NCBI RefSeq assembly: GCF_012489685.1
Contig: NC_080043.1
Span: 49,243,127-49,307,126 of the forward strand
Reading direction: 5' to 3'
DNA length: 64,000 nt
Source of the DNA: Lotus japonicus
Lineage: Eukaryota; Streptophyta; Magnoliopsida; Fabales; Fabaceae
This document shows, piece after piece, positions 1 through 11,415 of this stretch. Made by a program: the position numbers and the translations under genes. Below the pieces are notes generated by a model, which saw only the letters and a list, made by a program, of their open reading frames with translations, was not told the origin of the DNA and made no database searches. Positions within the stretch are counted from its first letter, which is position 1; each line of letters opens with the position of its first letter.

Positions 1-285
1 GCGTTTCAGTTGCAGATAAAAACTTCCATAAATATCTTAGATCAAATCCCTTAAAACTGATTTGATCACACTTGATATATTCCTTGAACAGCGTACAAAA
101 GCTTCCAACAAAACCCTAACTTGATTACCATGTAATCAAAACAAAGCTTCACAGATAACTTAGCCAACTCATATAAGATCCACAGGGACACATGTCACAG
201 TCAAGGTGTTACAACATCGTGTCTGACATGTTTGCACACAACATATATTAGCTAAAATGTAGACAATCATAACAAAGGAACAACA
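1..285 (-). repeat. Start of the 3' LTR of element A (partial)
   Basis: On the minus strand this follows directly after a purine tract (AAAGGGGGGGAT) and begins TGTTGTTCC, as expected for an LTR after a polypurine tract. It holds no ORF of note. The LTR continues beyond the left edge, so its length and target duplication cannot be read. Confidence 0.55.
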
Positions 286-298
286 ATCCCCCCCTTTG
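286..298 (-). promoter_or_regulatory. Polypurine tract next to the 3' LTR of A
   Basis: On the minus strand the run AAAGGGGGGGA lies directly before the presumed LTR start. It is the likely plus-strand primer for reverse transcription. A second tract lies about 360 nt upstream at 651-659. Confidence 0.6.
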
Positions 299-650
299 TC
301 AAATTTTAGCTAATACAATCCACTACCATAAAGCTCTTCAGAAAAACTTGCAGCTTGAAATATCATATCAGAGCAAATAGAATTTATCAAGGTAGCTCAC
401 ACAAACGAACACGTTTAACATAGCTATTGTCAACAACTATGTACAGAACCAATCTCTCAACCATACTGCAGATACCCATCCAAATGCAGTAACAACCGGA
501 TCAGAGTTCAGCACAACATATCACACACTTAACACATCATAAGCAGCAAGATGCTGCTCGAAAACAATCACAACTAACCAGCTAACCTCTTCGCAGTAGA
601 AAGATGCTACCAAAACCACAAACACAGCAGCAGAAACTAAACATACTATT

Positions 651-659
651 ACTCCCCCT
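651..659 (-). promoter_or_regulatory. Second, upstream polypurine tract of A
   Basis: The minus strand reads AAGGGGGAGTA. Its surroundings (GCCAAATT before it) match the tract after the extra ORF of element B at 8474-8486, so the two elements share this 3' UTR layout. The 286-784 stretch between tracts and ORF is otherwise non-coding. Confidence 0.55.
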
Positions 660-784
660 TATTAGCACAATTTGGCAAAGGTAGCTAGATGAAACCAGGA
701 AACATGTTGAGAGTAAATCCACAAATGCTTACCAGAGATGTCCATTGTAGGCAGTCAAAGTGCACATAACAGATAGTCATAGAG

Positions 785-2830
785 TTATGACAACCCAACA
801 TCAGCAAGAAAGTCCATGATATCCTTGCACTCCATAGCTTCTTGGCTACACTCTTTCTCACAGGAAATCCTTTCCTGACAAACATATTTCCACTTTTGAA
901 CACTTGCTTCAGGATGGAATGACACATTATCCAGAGGAGCAGGGAGAACATTCACGGGAGCTCTCTTGCCACTAACCTTTTCTCTAGCAGAGGACACAAT
1001 GTCATGCACATCTGGTTCAACATTCGTCTCTGAATCATTAACATAAACTTTCTTCCATTTCAGAGATCTTTTCTTGGTGTGTAGATTCTCCTTTCGTTCC
1101 TTCCTTTCCAGTACAACAACAACATCCTTGTTGGTCCTGGGAAAATGACTAGTAGCCTTCATAATCTTTTTCTTCTTTTTCTCTTCAAGCCCTCTTGGTT
1201 TCCACTCTTTCCTTACTTGAAGAATCTGTGAATTGATCCTTGGTTGATCATGTCCCTGAGGAAATCCATACAATCTGTAACAATAAGGCCTTATATGTCC
1301 ATATCTTCCACAATGATGACATCTCCAGCTTGAGTTCTTTGCCTTCTTGACTTGTGGGTAAGTATATGGTATTTGTGGGTACACATGTTCGACACCATGT
1401 TGAAACATCTGGTTTGACATCCGAAATTCAGTTTTCCTTTCTGCGGGAACAAACTTGTGAATGACTTCTTTGCTTTCTTCTGGTGCAGGTTCACTATCAT
1501 ATCCTAAACCCTTCATATCCTTAGCCATATTTCCTGTCTCTAGTATCTGATCCAACATATCAATGCCATTGTTTACCATACGTACAGATTTTATCATACC
1601 TTCAAGTCTTGACTTCTACACAATTACTTCCTCCTGAAGATTGTTATTGATATCCAGCAGATTATGTTTTTCATTTTCAAGACCTTTGACAGTTCTCTCC
1701 AGCTTCTTACCATAGTCACACGCTTCTTGCCAATTCTTGAATAACAGCTTGTATGTTTCAACGAGTTCTTCTTTTAAAATTTCTCCATCACTGGACTCAG
1801 TATCGGAATTGTATTTCACAGTAAGTCCCAAGACTTGATTTCTAGTTTTATCTCCTTCAGAATCATCATCAGACCAAGTGACCATCATCCCCTTTCCTTG
1901 TTTCCTCAAAAACATTGGACATTCTGCTTTGATATGACCATACCCTTCACATTCAAGACACAGGACCCCCTTCCTTTGCTAGATTTCTCTTCATCCTTGC
2001 CTCTGCATTGAAAATCAAAGTTCCTGGTAATGTTGGGCGACTTGTCCTGAACATTTGTCCTTGACATTTCAACAAATCTCTTCAAAACTTTGTTAAAATT
2101 TCTACCAAGAACTGCTATAGCTTCTGAAATACTTTCACCAGTATTCTTCTCCATCTGAACTTCATCTTCTTCAGCGTTGGACACAAATGCTATTCTTTTC
2201 TTCTTCTTATCAGATTTGTCATTGAGAGACGTCTCAAATTTTTGTAAAATCCAATGAGTTCATCAACCTTGATGTTGTTGATGTCTTGAGCTTCTTCAAT
2301 GGCAATAACTTTCATATCAACCTTGATGTTGTTGATGTGTTGAGGATTTTTCTTGCCAACTTTTCTTTAGACATTTGTTCTCCTAACGCAAAGGATGTGT
2401 TGGCTAGATCACGCAAGCATATATGAAAGTCAGAGATGGATTCATATACCTTCATTCTAAGATTTTCAAACTGGGTTGTGAGCAATTGAAGTCTTGACAT
2501 TCGAACTCTTGATGTGCCTTCATGAGCAGTCTTGGGAATCTCCCAAGCCTCCTTAGTCACAGTGCATGTGTTGATTAGCCTAAACATATTCCTGTGTACC
2601 CCATTAAAAATAACATTCAAGGCTTTGGAGTTTCCAAGAGCTTCTACATCTTCTTCTTTCGTCCACTCTTCTTCGGGCTTCAATTCTTCTGTTGATGTTC
2701 CTTCTTTAGATACTACCACTGGATGTTTCCAACCTTTGACAATTGCTTTCCATGTTTTGCTGTCCATAGATTTAAGAAAAGCAACCATACGAGCCTTCCA
2801 ATAATAATAGTTGGTACCATCCAATAAAGG
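785..2830 (-). pseudogene. gag fused to part of the extra ORF (element A)
   Basis: Gag begins near 2830 with a copia-type capsid start (LLDGTNYYYWKARM), continues in frame to about 2312, then is shifted and stopped several times. A first zinc-knuckle region lies near 1910-1970 (CEGYGHIKAEC-like, split between frames). A second, CHHCGRYGHIRPYC, lies near 1300. About 35 codons after the second knuckle the reading frame passes straight into a lysine-rich stretch and then the block VQKWKYVCQ, which in element B belongs to the extra ORF 3 kb downstream of gag. The ORF 785-1597 is therefore an in-frame gag-to-extra-ORF fusion created by loss of all of pol. The extra-ORF part ends early, in the block that in B reads VALIEKVGLM. 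Whether the fusion was ever translated is unknown. Confidence 0.7.
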
Positions 2831-3790
2831 TGACAAAAGAACCAGGCCTAATGTCAAGGACATGAAGTTCGACAACAAACTCAAGTTTTCTAATTCACAG
2901 AGGAGGACCGAGGAAGAAGAAAGATCTGGTCAGAGTAAAGGAGTGCAGTGTCATGAGTGTGAAGGTTATGGTCATATTAGATCTGAATGTGCTACCTATC
3001 TGAAAAAGCAGAAGAAAGGGATGATGGTCACTTGATCAGATGAAGACATTGAATATGGGGAGGAGATTTCTGCCAACAAGGTAAATGTCTTCTCTGGAAC
3101 AGTTTGTGATACAAATACAAGTGATGAAGATATTTCAGATGAGGAACTTGCTGAGACTTATAAGTTGTTGCATATCAAATGGGAGGAAGCCTGTAAACTT
3201 GTGAGAGAATAGGAAGGTGAGATAGAACAACTCTCCTCTCAGAATGAAAGATTGAAAGAGCTCAGTGCTAAGCTAAAAGAAGATTGTGATAAGTGGAAAT
3301 CGAAGCTTGAAAATTTTGACACAGTGGAAAAGGCAAAATTTATGTTAGTCAATACATAAATACAAGAGGAAGTAGCAACTCTGAAAAGTAAGCTTGAAGC
3401 CACTCACAAGTCACTTCGAATGTTGAGTAGTGGTTCTGACATGTTAGATGAGATTACAAGTAAGAAGGGAAGGAGCTTGAAGGGAATTGGATTTGACTAT
3501 GGAATTACAAACAAGAAAGATCAGAAGGGGTCAAAGAATTTTGTTGCTGCAGCAGAACAATCTAAATTCAAGAAACCTACTAATTATCAGATGTCAAGAC
3601 CGGTGCCTCGACATGTGAGTTCTCAAGTCAAGAGTATCAAAACAACACCTTGAAAGTGTCACTACTATGGAAGGAATGGACATATAAAACCCTACTGTTT
3701 CAAATTGTATGGCTACCCTCAAGCTTATGATAGGTTAAATAACTCAAAAGTCACACAGATGAAGAAGGAATGGAAGCCCAAGAGTGAAGT
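2831..3790 (+). pseudogene. Ty1/copia gag remnant (element B)
   Basis: The capsid half is missing. What remains has a zinc knuckle CHECEGYGHIRSEC near 2950, an acidic linker, a coiled-coil-like Glu/Lys stretch (about 3220-3420) and a second knuckle region YYGRNGHIKPYC near 3660. In-frame stops lie at about 3034 (TGA), 3209 (TAG), 3357 (TAA) and 3651 (TGA). Comparison with the homologous positions of element A suggests that the TGA codons at 3034 and 3651 replaced Trp. In the intact family gag forms the particle and the knuckles bind RNA. Confidence 0.8.
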
Positions 3791-6328
3791 TACTTCTCTG
3801 GTTGCCTACACATCTTTCAGAGCCTCTGCAAGAGAAGACTGGTATTTTGATAGTGGTTGCTCAAAGCATATGACAGGAAATAAAGGATATCTGAAGGATC
3901 TCAGAAGTCATTCTAGCAACTATGTCACATTTGGAGATGGAGCTAAAGGAAAAGTTAAGGGAGTAGGAAAACTGGTTAATGTTAGATCCCCAGATTTCAA
4001 TCATGTGCTTCTGGTTAATGGCCTAACTGCTAATCTAATTAGCATAAGCCAACTCTGTGATCAAGGGCTTGAAGTGAAGTTCAACAAAGCAGGTTGTATT
4101 GTAACTACAGAAGATGACAAAGTCTTTATGAGAAGAGTCAGATCGAAAGATAATTGCTATATGTGGACACCTCAAGAGATAGCTCAAGTCTCTAGATGCT
4201 TGTTAACAAAGGAAGATGAGTTAAATGTATGGCACCAAAAGCTAGGACATCTTTATTTGAAGAGTATGCAAAAGATAGTTGCTGAAGAAGCCATAAGAGA
4301 TTTGCCTAGGCTGATGATAAGAGAAGGAAAGCTGTGTGGAGAATGCAAGATTGGAAAACAAACCAAGGTATGTCATACAAAACTTCAGCATCAAACCACA
4401 ACAAAGGTACTAGAACTGCTGCACATGGACCTCATGGGACCAATGCAGGTTGAAAGCTTGGGAGGTAAAAGATATGTGTTTGTTTGTGTTGATGATTTTT
4501 CCAGGTACACTTGGATAGAGTTCTTGAGAGAAAAGTCAGAAACATTTGATATCTTCATGAACCTGTGTCTGAGGCTTCAGAATGAAGAGTTATGTGATTG
4601 TAAGGATCAGAAATGACCATGGAAGGGAGTTTGAGAATTCAAAATTCTCTGAGTTTTGTGAATCAGAAGGAATCAATCATGAATTTTCAGCACCTATCAC
4701 ACCAACAGAATGGAATTGTTGAGAGAAATAATAGAACACTTCAGGAGTCAGCCAGGGTCATGTTGCATGCCAAGAAGATTCCACATAAGTTCTGGGCTGA
4801 GGCTATGAATACTGCGTGCTACATCCACAACAGAGTCACCATTAGAGCTGGAACTTCCTCTACTCAGTATGAAATATGGAAAGGTAGGAAACCTACAGTA
4901 AAGCACTTTCACATATTTGGAAGCAAATGCTATATTCTCGCTGATCGTGAACCAAGAAGGAAGTTGGATCCAAAGAGTGATGAAGGGATATTCATGGGAT
5001 ACTCAACGAATAGCAAAGCCTACAGAGTATTTAATTCTTGCACAAAAACCATGATGGAGTCAGTAAATGTGAGTATTGAAGATAAGCCTAGTGCAAGAAA
5101 GGAATTCAATCTCAGTGAAGATGAAGATAGTGCAGATGTTCTAGCCGATGCTCCAGCAATCAACCTCGACAATGAGTTTGATACAAGTGCAGATGAACAA
5201 GAAGACAAGCTGCCTTCACATAATAAAGCCCCATCCACCAGGATTCATAAGATCCATCCTCAAGAAAATATGATTGGTGAACTTCAGGAGGGAGTGACAA
5301 CCAGGTCCAGAAGTCTTATTGCTCATGAATGCTACATCTCAAATATAGAACCTAGCAATGCAAGAAGAGCTTGATGAATACTGGATAAATGCAATGCAAG
5401 AAGAGCTAGATCAATTCACAAGGAATGAAGTTTGGAATCTGGTACCAAGACCTGAAGGAGTAAACATCATTGGCACAAAATGGATCTTCAGAAACAAGTT
5501 TGATGAAAATGGAATTGTCACTAGAAACAAAGCAAGACTGGTTGCTCAGGGGTATACATAGGTAAAGGGAATTGACTTTGATGGAACTTTTGCACCAGTA
5601 GCAAGACTAGAGTCTATAAGATTGTTGTTGGGAGTTACATGTCTTCTAAGGTTCAGACTCTACCAGATGGATGTGAAAAGTGCATTTCTGAATGGGTACT
5701 TGAATGAAGAAGTTTATGAAGAGCAACCTACAGGGTTCATAGATTCTCATCATCCAGATCATGTGTACAGACTAAGGAAAGCACTGTATGGATTGAAGCA
5801 AGCTCCCAGAGCTTGGTATGAGAGGCTTACTGAGTTTCTTGTCAGCAATGGCTACTGCAAGGGAGGAATTGACAAGACTTTATTTGTTAAGAATGACAAA
5901 GGGAAGCTCATGATAGCACAAATCTATGTAGATGATATAGTCTTTGGAGGAATGTCAAACACGATGGTGGAGCATTTCGTTCAACAAATGAAATCTGAGT
6001 TTGAGATGAGTTTAGTTGGTGAGTTGAGCTATTTCCTAGGGTTGCAAGTCAAGCAAATGGAGGACTCCATGTTTATCTCACAAAGCAAGTATACTAAGGG
6101 CTTAGTCAAGAAGTTTGGTTTGGAGAAGTCAGGTCACAAAAGAACTCCAACTGCAACTCATGTTAAATTAACCAAGGATGAGCAAGGAGAAGATGTTGAT
6201 CAAAGTCTCTACAGAAGCATGTTACAACTGAGAAGCAATTGGCTGACGTATTTACAAAGCCCCTTGATGCGAGTACTTTTGATGAATTAAGAGGAAATCT
6301 TGGGATTTGCCTCTTTGAGGGAGCATAG
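3791..6328 (+). pseudogene. Ty1/copia pol (protease, integrase, RT) with RNase H deleted
   Basis: Domains in order: aspartic protease (WYFDSGCSKHMTG near 3840); the integrase HHCC region (WHQKLGH to CGECKIGKQ, about 4230-4350); the catalytic core (LLHMDLMGPM near 4420, then QQNGIVERNNR near 4710); reverse transcriptase ([11 protein letters not shown] near 5670, YVDDIVFGG near 5925). A frameshift near 4610 splits the integrase core, another near 5360 separates integrase and RT, and a TAG at 5559 interrupts RT. At about 6225 the sequence jumps from the end of RT (LYRSM) to the last residues of pol (QLADVFTKPLD in another frame, stop at 6326), removing nearly all of RNase H. The element cannot encode an active polymerase. 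Confidence 0.88.
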
Positions 6329-6565
6329 CAATCAACGTTCCTAAAGGTGTTAACGACTAGTTTTACCTTTCTCATCATTAACTGCCGTTGTGACATCAGC
6401 AGAGAGAAGGTTGCTTCTTTGCCCAACTGTTATATAACCTCCTTCAAAGGGCAAATTGTCTCTACCCAACCGCTTGTACTCCTTATTTCTGCAAGTTTCA
6501 ACTTCTTTCATTCTCAATTACTCATCAATTTTCTGTGTTCAAAGTGTTGTTTCTCTCAAATCATC

Positions 6566-8412
6566 ATGTCTGAAGCATCAGGGAAGAAAGGTTATGTCAA
6601 GGCCAAGGTTGAAAGAACTCCACTTGGTGTGAAATGCATGGGCCTCAAGAGTGGTTCATCAGATTCAAAGAAGAGTTTGTGAAGAAGAAGACCAAGACCC
6701 CAGCAAGAAAGGTGTATCAGTCTCAGGCTCGTGATGAGACTCCCTCAAATGTTCCTGTTTTTGAGGATGTCACTGATGAAGAAGAGCTTTCTGCTGAAAA
6801 CTCTCCCATTGGTCTCGATCAAGATGCTGTGCCCGATGCTAGGGCTTCTATACCTGAAGATATCCCTGATCAAGAAACTTCTGGGAAGGAATCCACTGCT
6901 CATGAAGATTCAGGTGTACCCACTCAATCTCATGGGTCTTCTTCTCCTTCAAAAGAGGATGAATCGGTGCATGTGTCCACTGATGATTCTCAGTCCAAGG
7001 AATCAAGCCAGACTCCTGCTTCTGTTCAGAACATCTCTGATGATGTTCCTTCAACTGCTTCTTTGCCTGATAGTGTTGCTGCCAGGATCAAGAGAAAAAG
7101 AAGGGTTCCTGATGTTGAAGAATCTCCTGCTCCAAAGAAAAAGGCCAAGTCCACTCCAACAACTTCCAGGTCTAAGCAAAAAGTTGTGAAGGGAAAAGGT
7201 AAGCAACATGAAGTTAAATCCAAGAGTGTCAAGGAAAAGAAGGTTCTAGTTGCTGCTGAGGAATCTGGGTCAGATGTTGAAGCTGATGTCGAGGACATCT
7301 TGCCTTCTGAGAAGAAGAAGTATGCAGGAAAACACATTCCTCAGAATGTTCCTGCTGTACCCATTGATAATGTTTCCTTTCATGCTGAAGGTCATGTTCA
7401 AAAGTGGAAGTATGTGTGTCAACGCAGAATTGCCAAGGAAAGGGATGTTGGCTCTGATGTACTTGAGTGCAAGGAAGTGGTTGCACTTATTGAAAAGGTT
7501 GGATTGATGAAGACTATTCTCAAGGTGGGAAGGTGTTATGAGAGGCTTGTGAAGGAATTTCTGGTCAATCTGTCTGTGGAAGTGGGACTTCCTGAAAGTG
7601 TTGAGTTTTGAAAGGTGTTTGTGAGGGCTAAATGTGTTGAGTTCTCTCCTACTGTGATCAACAAAGCACTTGGTAGAAGTGTTGTTGATTTTGTTGATGA
7701 GGAATTGTCCTTGGATGTGGTTGCCGAGGAGATTACTGCTGGCCAAGTCAAGAAGTGGCCCATCAAGAAGTTGTTGTCTACTGGAAATCTGACTGTGAAG
7801 TATGCAATCCTTAAAAGGATTGGAGTTGTGAATTGAGTTCCTACCCAACATACTTCTGGAGTTTCTACTACTCTTGCCAAGTTGATCTACAAAATTGGCA
7901 CATCTACTGCATTTGATTTTGGCTCTTTTGTGTTTGAGCAGACATTGAGGCATGCTGACACTTGTGTTGTGAAGCTCCCAATCTCTTTTCCATCTCTTCT
8001 TACAGAGATCATTCTCCAACAGCATCCTCAGATCATCAGGGCTGATGAGGTTGCTATGCCCAAGGGTGTTCCAATTACCCTGGATCATCGTTTGTTCATG
8101 GAGCCACATGTCCCGGACATTGCTGTGCCATTTAGCAGGACTTATGTCCCTGCTTCTGTGAGTGACTCTGACACTAAGGCCATTATTGCTGAATTGATGG
8201 ATGTTTCTAAGGCTTTGCAGGAGACTATCAAGATCAGCACTGCTAGGAAGATAAAGGTTGATGCTTTGCTTCTCAAGCTTCAAGAGGAAGAAGGTCAAGA
8301 GGGTGAGCCAAGTGGTGCTGCTACTGCTCCTCATGATGCAGGCACTGAAGAAGAGGGAGAATCCGAAGAAAGTATAGAAGAAACTGAAGGAGACTCCAGT
8401 TCTGAAGATTAG
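6566..8412 (+). pseudogene. Extra 3' ORF ('env-like', ORF3) of element B, broken
   Basis: This lies where Sireviruses such as soybean SIRE1 carry an 'envelope-like' ORF. The likely start is the ATG at 6566, with a frameshift near 6640. From there one frame runs to 8412, broken by TGA at 7609 and 7834. The first 200 codons are rich in Ser, Pro, Glu and Lys with two basic clusters of nuclear-localisation type (RIKRKRR, PKKKAK). A conserved globular block follows (from VQKWKYVCQ through YERLVKEFLVNL to SLLTEIILQQHP), then an acidic C-terminus. I see no convincing membrane span, so the envelope label is doubtful. It resembles the domain databases call 'putative plant transposon protein'. Its function is unknown. 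Confidence 0.72.
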
Positions 8413-8675
8413 TTTGTGTTTCTCGTTCTTTTCTTTTGGCTGTAGTTTGTGCACCCTTTGCCAAATTTGTGTTAAAAAGGGGGAGTAGTTCTGTGTAGCT
8501 GTGAAAACTATGTCTTTTGTTTCTTGATAGCTTTGGTCTGTAATAATTTGAAGACAAGTTCAAGACAGAGGCAAGTAATTAACTGATTGTTTAGCTACTG
8601 TGTGTTCCTTGATGCATTTGGTAATGGTAATGGTAATGGTTAGTTTGCACTTGTTGGGTTTGTTTCTGCTGCCGT
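8413..8675 (+). other. 3' UTR of element B with a polypurine tract
   Basis: AAAAAGGGGGAGTAG at 8474-8488 corresponds to the tract of element A at 651-659. A triplet-like repeat TGGTAATGG follows near 8620. The LTR of B should lie further on but is missing, because chromovirus N1 begins at 8676. Confidence 0.6.
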
Positions 8676-11412
8676 TGTAAGGCCCTAGACCTTATTTTTG
8701 TAATACTTTGATGATGGATTGAATAAAATGGGACTTTGATTAAGTTTGAGTTTTGACAGGTTTTAGCTGTCACCTTGTGTGAATTTTTAGAGGGTCTTAA
8801 CGACTTCATTTGGGAAAACTTCCTTCATGAGAGTTGTAGCCCTTTAAGTTAAGAAAATTCTCGAAGTAGACTCAGGTAATTCCCACCTCTGTAGCTCGGG
8901 ATATCCTCGTTTTAGTGACGGTGGTTCTGGCAGTACAGTACCAGCGAATTAATTGATTTATTTTCTTTTAAATCCGAGTTTGATTATGAAATTACTTAAG
9001 TGGGCTTAGGTTTTTAATTAGATTCAGGCGTGATTAAGTGCTTAAGTGATGGGTCAAGTTTACTATGGGTTTGGGCCAAGAGAAAAGCAAACCCTAGCCC
9101 AAATTAGTATTGGCCGTGGGTGATAGGGGAGTAAAGGGAGGAGAAAACCCTTTGTTTTCTTTTGCAATCAGAAATAGAAGTGCACCCCTACTCCATATTT
9201 CACGTAACAGAAGAGAGGGAAAGGAGAGAACTCGAGAGAGAGGAAGAGGATGCCGCCCCTAGCCGCCACCACCGCCAGCCGCACGCACGCACGCGGGAGA
9301 GGAGGAGATCGCGAGTGGGAGAGAGAGAGACCGAGAGCTAGGAGAGGAGAAAGGAGTCTTGGACAGCAAGGAACCATCTTCATTCTCTTCTATTTTCAAG
9401 CTTTAAGACCAAGGTAAGGGCTGGTCTAGGTTGGGTAGGTTCTTTAGGGATTATGCCATGAATTGCCATGAGAAATAACTTGAATTTTGATTTGTTTTGC
9501 ATGAGTTCTTGTACACGCATTCTTGCTGGATTTTTCTCTTTGAATTACTATGAATATGAATCTTCAATCCCTGTTAATGATCGGAACCTATGATGTTATC
9601 CAAGTTGCCATGGTGTTTGTTATGTTTCGAGTTGATTTGCATTTGTCATAACTTGTTCTTTGCTAAGTGTTTGAATCTGAAATTTTGGATGATTATTTGG
9701 GTTGTTGGGGCTGTACCAAGGCTGCCATGACCAAGAGGGAAGGAAGAAAAATTGTTTTGGAAACCCTAGGGCCTTTGGAGGGCTCGGCCGAACCCAATTT
9801 GTGGGGGTTTGGTGGATTTTTCCTTCCGTCTTGGTGATGCAAGTCGTGTGGTACCTTGCCGATGAATTTGCCATGATGTGTTATGCATGAGTGAATGAAT
9901 ATGCATTTTCTTATGCGAAGTATATTGAATTTTCAGTTAATGTGTAAAAGGGTCGCTCACCTAGCCGTAATCCCCTTTGTAACTAGTTAATGTTGTATTG
10001 CGAATGTTGTTGTATAAAGAGAATGATAAGACTTAGGGTTTTGACATTAGAGCCATAAAAACCAAGAGATTTAATGTGATTTAACTCGCTTGCAAGTGAA
10101 CCTTAATTAAACGGACATAGGTCAGGTAGACTATGGTCCATGAGAACGATGGGCTTGCACGCGAGGGTGATTTGGTGGATGGACTGGTTAGGTCTCCACG
10201 TGATAACCATGATTTAGTCATGGGATAGGGATTGATTGTGTGGGTCTCCCTGAGTGATTTGTGGATGGACCGGGTAGGTCTCCACGTGACTTGGGTTGAC
10301 TGTGTGGGTTCCCTTGTGATTGTTCATCTGCGGATGATCGAGATTGGCCAAGGTGTTTTGGTGGGTTGTGCGAAGTGAGGAATCCGTTAGCCTATCTGAC
10401 TAACCCATGATGAAAATAAGAGACAATAATCCTTATAAATGTTGATTATTTATTATTATTATATGCTTTTGCTGTTTGACCTGACCCTGCTTGTTTGTTA
10501 CATGTTTTATTTTGGGGGGGGGGGGTAGATGATGACCACCACGACAGTGGAAGCTATCATGATCTAGGAGATGGTGCTGAGTGAGCCTGAGGATGACCGG
10601 CTTTGGGAGACCGACGGTGCCAGATTCCGGAGAGTCTACGCCGGCGATGCGGAGCTCATAGGAAGGGACATACATGGGAGAGTCGTAGAGAGAAAGACTC
10701 TTGGAGATGGGGCAGTCATGTTGCCTCACCCTCCTGCTAGATTTGATCAGACTACCGTGGAGAAGCCGCTCGAGTACTGGGAGGACGAGGAGGAAGAAGA
10801 TCCTTCGGAAGACACTACACGTGAGTCACCGTTGATAGAGGAGAAGAATACAGTGGAGTTTTCACGACCGGAGCCAAAGGAAGCTAGCCCAGTTGATGAC
10901 TATGGAGATATGCCCGCATTGGAGCCTGTTCCAGATGCGAGTGAAGAACGTCCGCCTAAGAAGAGGCAGTGTGGATGGCTCTCTGGATCTGAGGGGGAAC
11001 CAGCATATCCATGCAAGAGTCGAGTTACCGAGACTTCGGAGGTCATCTACATTTCTAGCGATGATGAGGAGTAGAGTCGAGATTTTCACATGTGGGAGTG
11101 TCCTATGAGAGCTATATCGGATTTTACTTTTATTTTTCTCTATTATTGGAACCTTATTTATTTCCGTTTGAGCACTGATGTATTGGGATTTGGAATTATG
11201 TTTTGGGATTATTTTCCCTTATTTTAATTAATGGTTATTTTTATTCAGAAATGCTCGTTCAGTTATTCCGCAAATTTGGTAGTAAGTTTCGAGAGTTTAA
11301 AGTTAATGAACCTTTATCAGTAATTATAGATTAATTAATTGGTCGACGAAAATTCTTTGTGAAAATACACGTGTTTGGTTACTGTTGACACTCGAGAAAT
11401 CGGGGCGTTACA
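8676..11412 (+). repeat. 5' LTR of N1 (2737 bp), containing an ORF
   Basis: It starts TGTAAGGCCC and ends CGGGGCGTTACA, directly before the primer site. The ends match the giant LTRs further right (TGTAAGRCCC... and ...CGGGGTGTTACA). A GA-rich stretch (9190-9360) and CCAAG/GTAAGG near 9410-9417 look like a short first exon and its donor. A purine/G-run ending GTAG directly before ATGATGACC (near 10531) looks like the acceptor. I could not find the 78-nt middle exon seen in the other LTRs. Apart from the ORF at 10571-11074 it is non-coding. Confidence 0.85.
10571..11074 (+). CDS. LTR-encoded ORF of N1 (acidic, SIM-like tail), 167 aa
   Basis: An open frame inside the 5' LTR, near its 3' end. 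The same frame extends upstream to an ATG near 10531 but a TAG at 10565 interrupts it, so the first usable Met is at 10571 and the N-terminus may be shortened. The middle (VYAGDAELIGRDIHGRVVER) lines up loosely with the corresponding part of the ORFs in LTRs E and G (IYSGRIMEDRVDR in G). It continues with an acidic stretch (YWEDEEEEDPSED), a basic patch (PPKKRQCG) and the C-terminus EVIYISSDDEE. The last motif has the layout of a SUMO-interacting motif: hydrophobic core, then Ser and acidic residues. There is no known function. Its place in the LTR puts it in the leader of the genomic RNA, ahead of gag. Confidence 0.6.
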   Translation: MVLSEPEDDRLWETDGARFRRVYAGDAELIGRDIHGRVVERKTLGDGAVMLPHPPARFDQTTVEKPLEYWEDEEEEDPSEDTTRESPLIEEKNTVEFSRPEPKEASPVDDYGDMPALEPVPDASEERPPKKRQCGWLSGSEGEPAYPCKSRVTETSEVIYISSDDEE

Positions 11413-11415
11413 TGG

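Larger units (their letters stand above)
1..2830 (-). mobile_element. Sirevirus-type Ty1/copia derivative A, pol deleted
   Basis: Reading leftwards the order is gag, a piece of the extra 3' ORF, a 3' UTR with two polypurine tracts, and the start of a 3' LTR that runs off the window. Integrase, reverse transcriptase and RNase H are absent. The right end is broken inside gag, where the sequence turns into plus-strand gag of element B. Without pol the copy could only have moved with enzymes from another element. Assignment rests on the Sirevirus-style gag, the extra ORF and the repeated AGGGGG tracts. Confidence 0.75.
2831..8675 (+). mobile_element. Sirevirus-type Ty1/copia element B, 5' truncated
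   Basis: The order is gag, protease, integrase, reverse transcriptase, a remnant of RNase H, an extra ORF after pol, and a 3' UTR with a purine tract. There is no 5' LTR or primer site: the left end starts inside gag, back to back with element A. The right end is cut at 8675 by the LTR of the chromovirus N1, before the element's own 3' LTR. Several in-frame stops, frameshifts and a large deletion show an old, dead copy. Confidence 0.85.

Noticed and set aside
2255..2345. Direct repeat of about 26 bp (ATCAACCTTGATGTTGTTG) in gag of A
   Set aside because: Real but short and diverged; it is explained as a local duplication in a decayed gag and has no wider meaning that I can see.
7270..8454. 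394-codon ORF on the minus strand across the extra ORF of element B
   Set aside because: Antisense shadow of the sense ORF; composition is rich in His, Leu and Ser without any motif, and the sense strand has clear homology to other elements.
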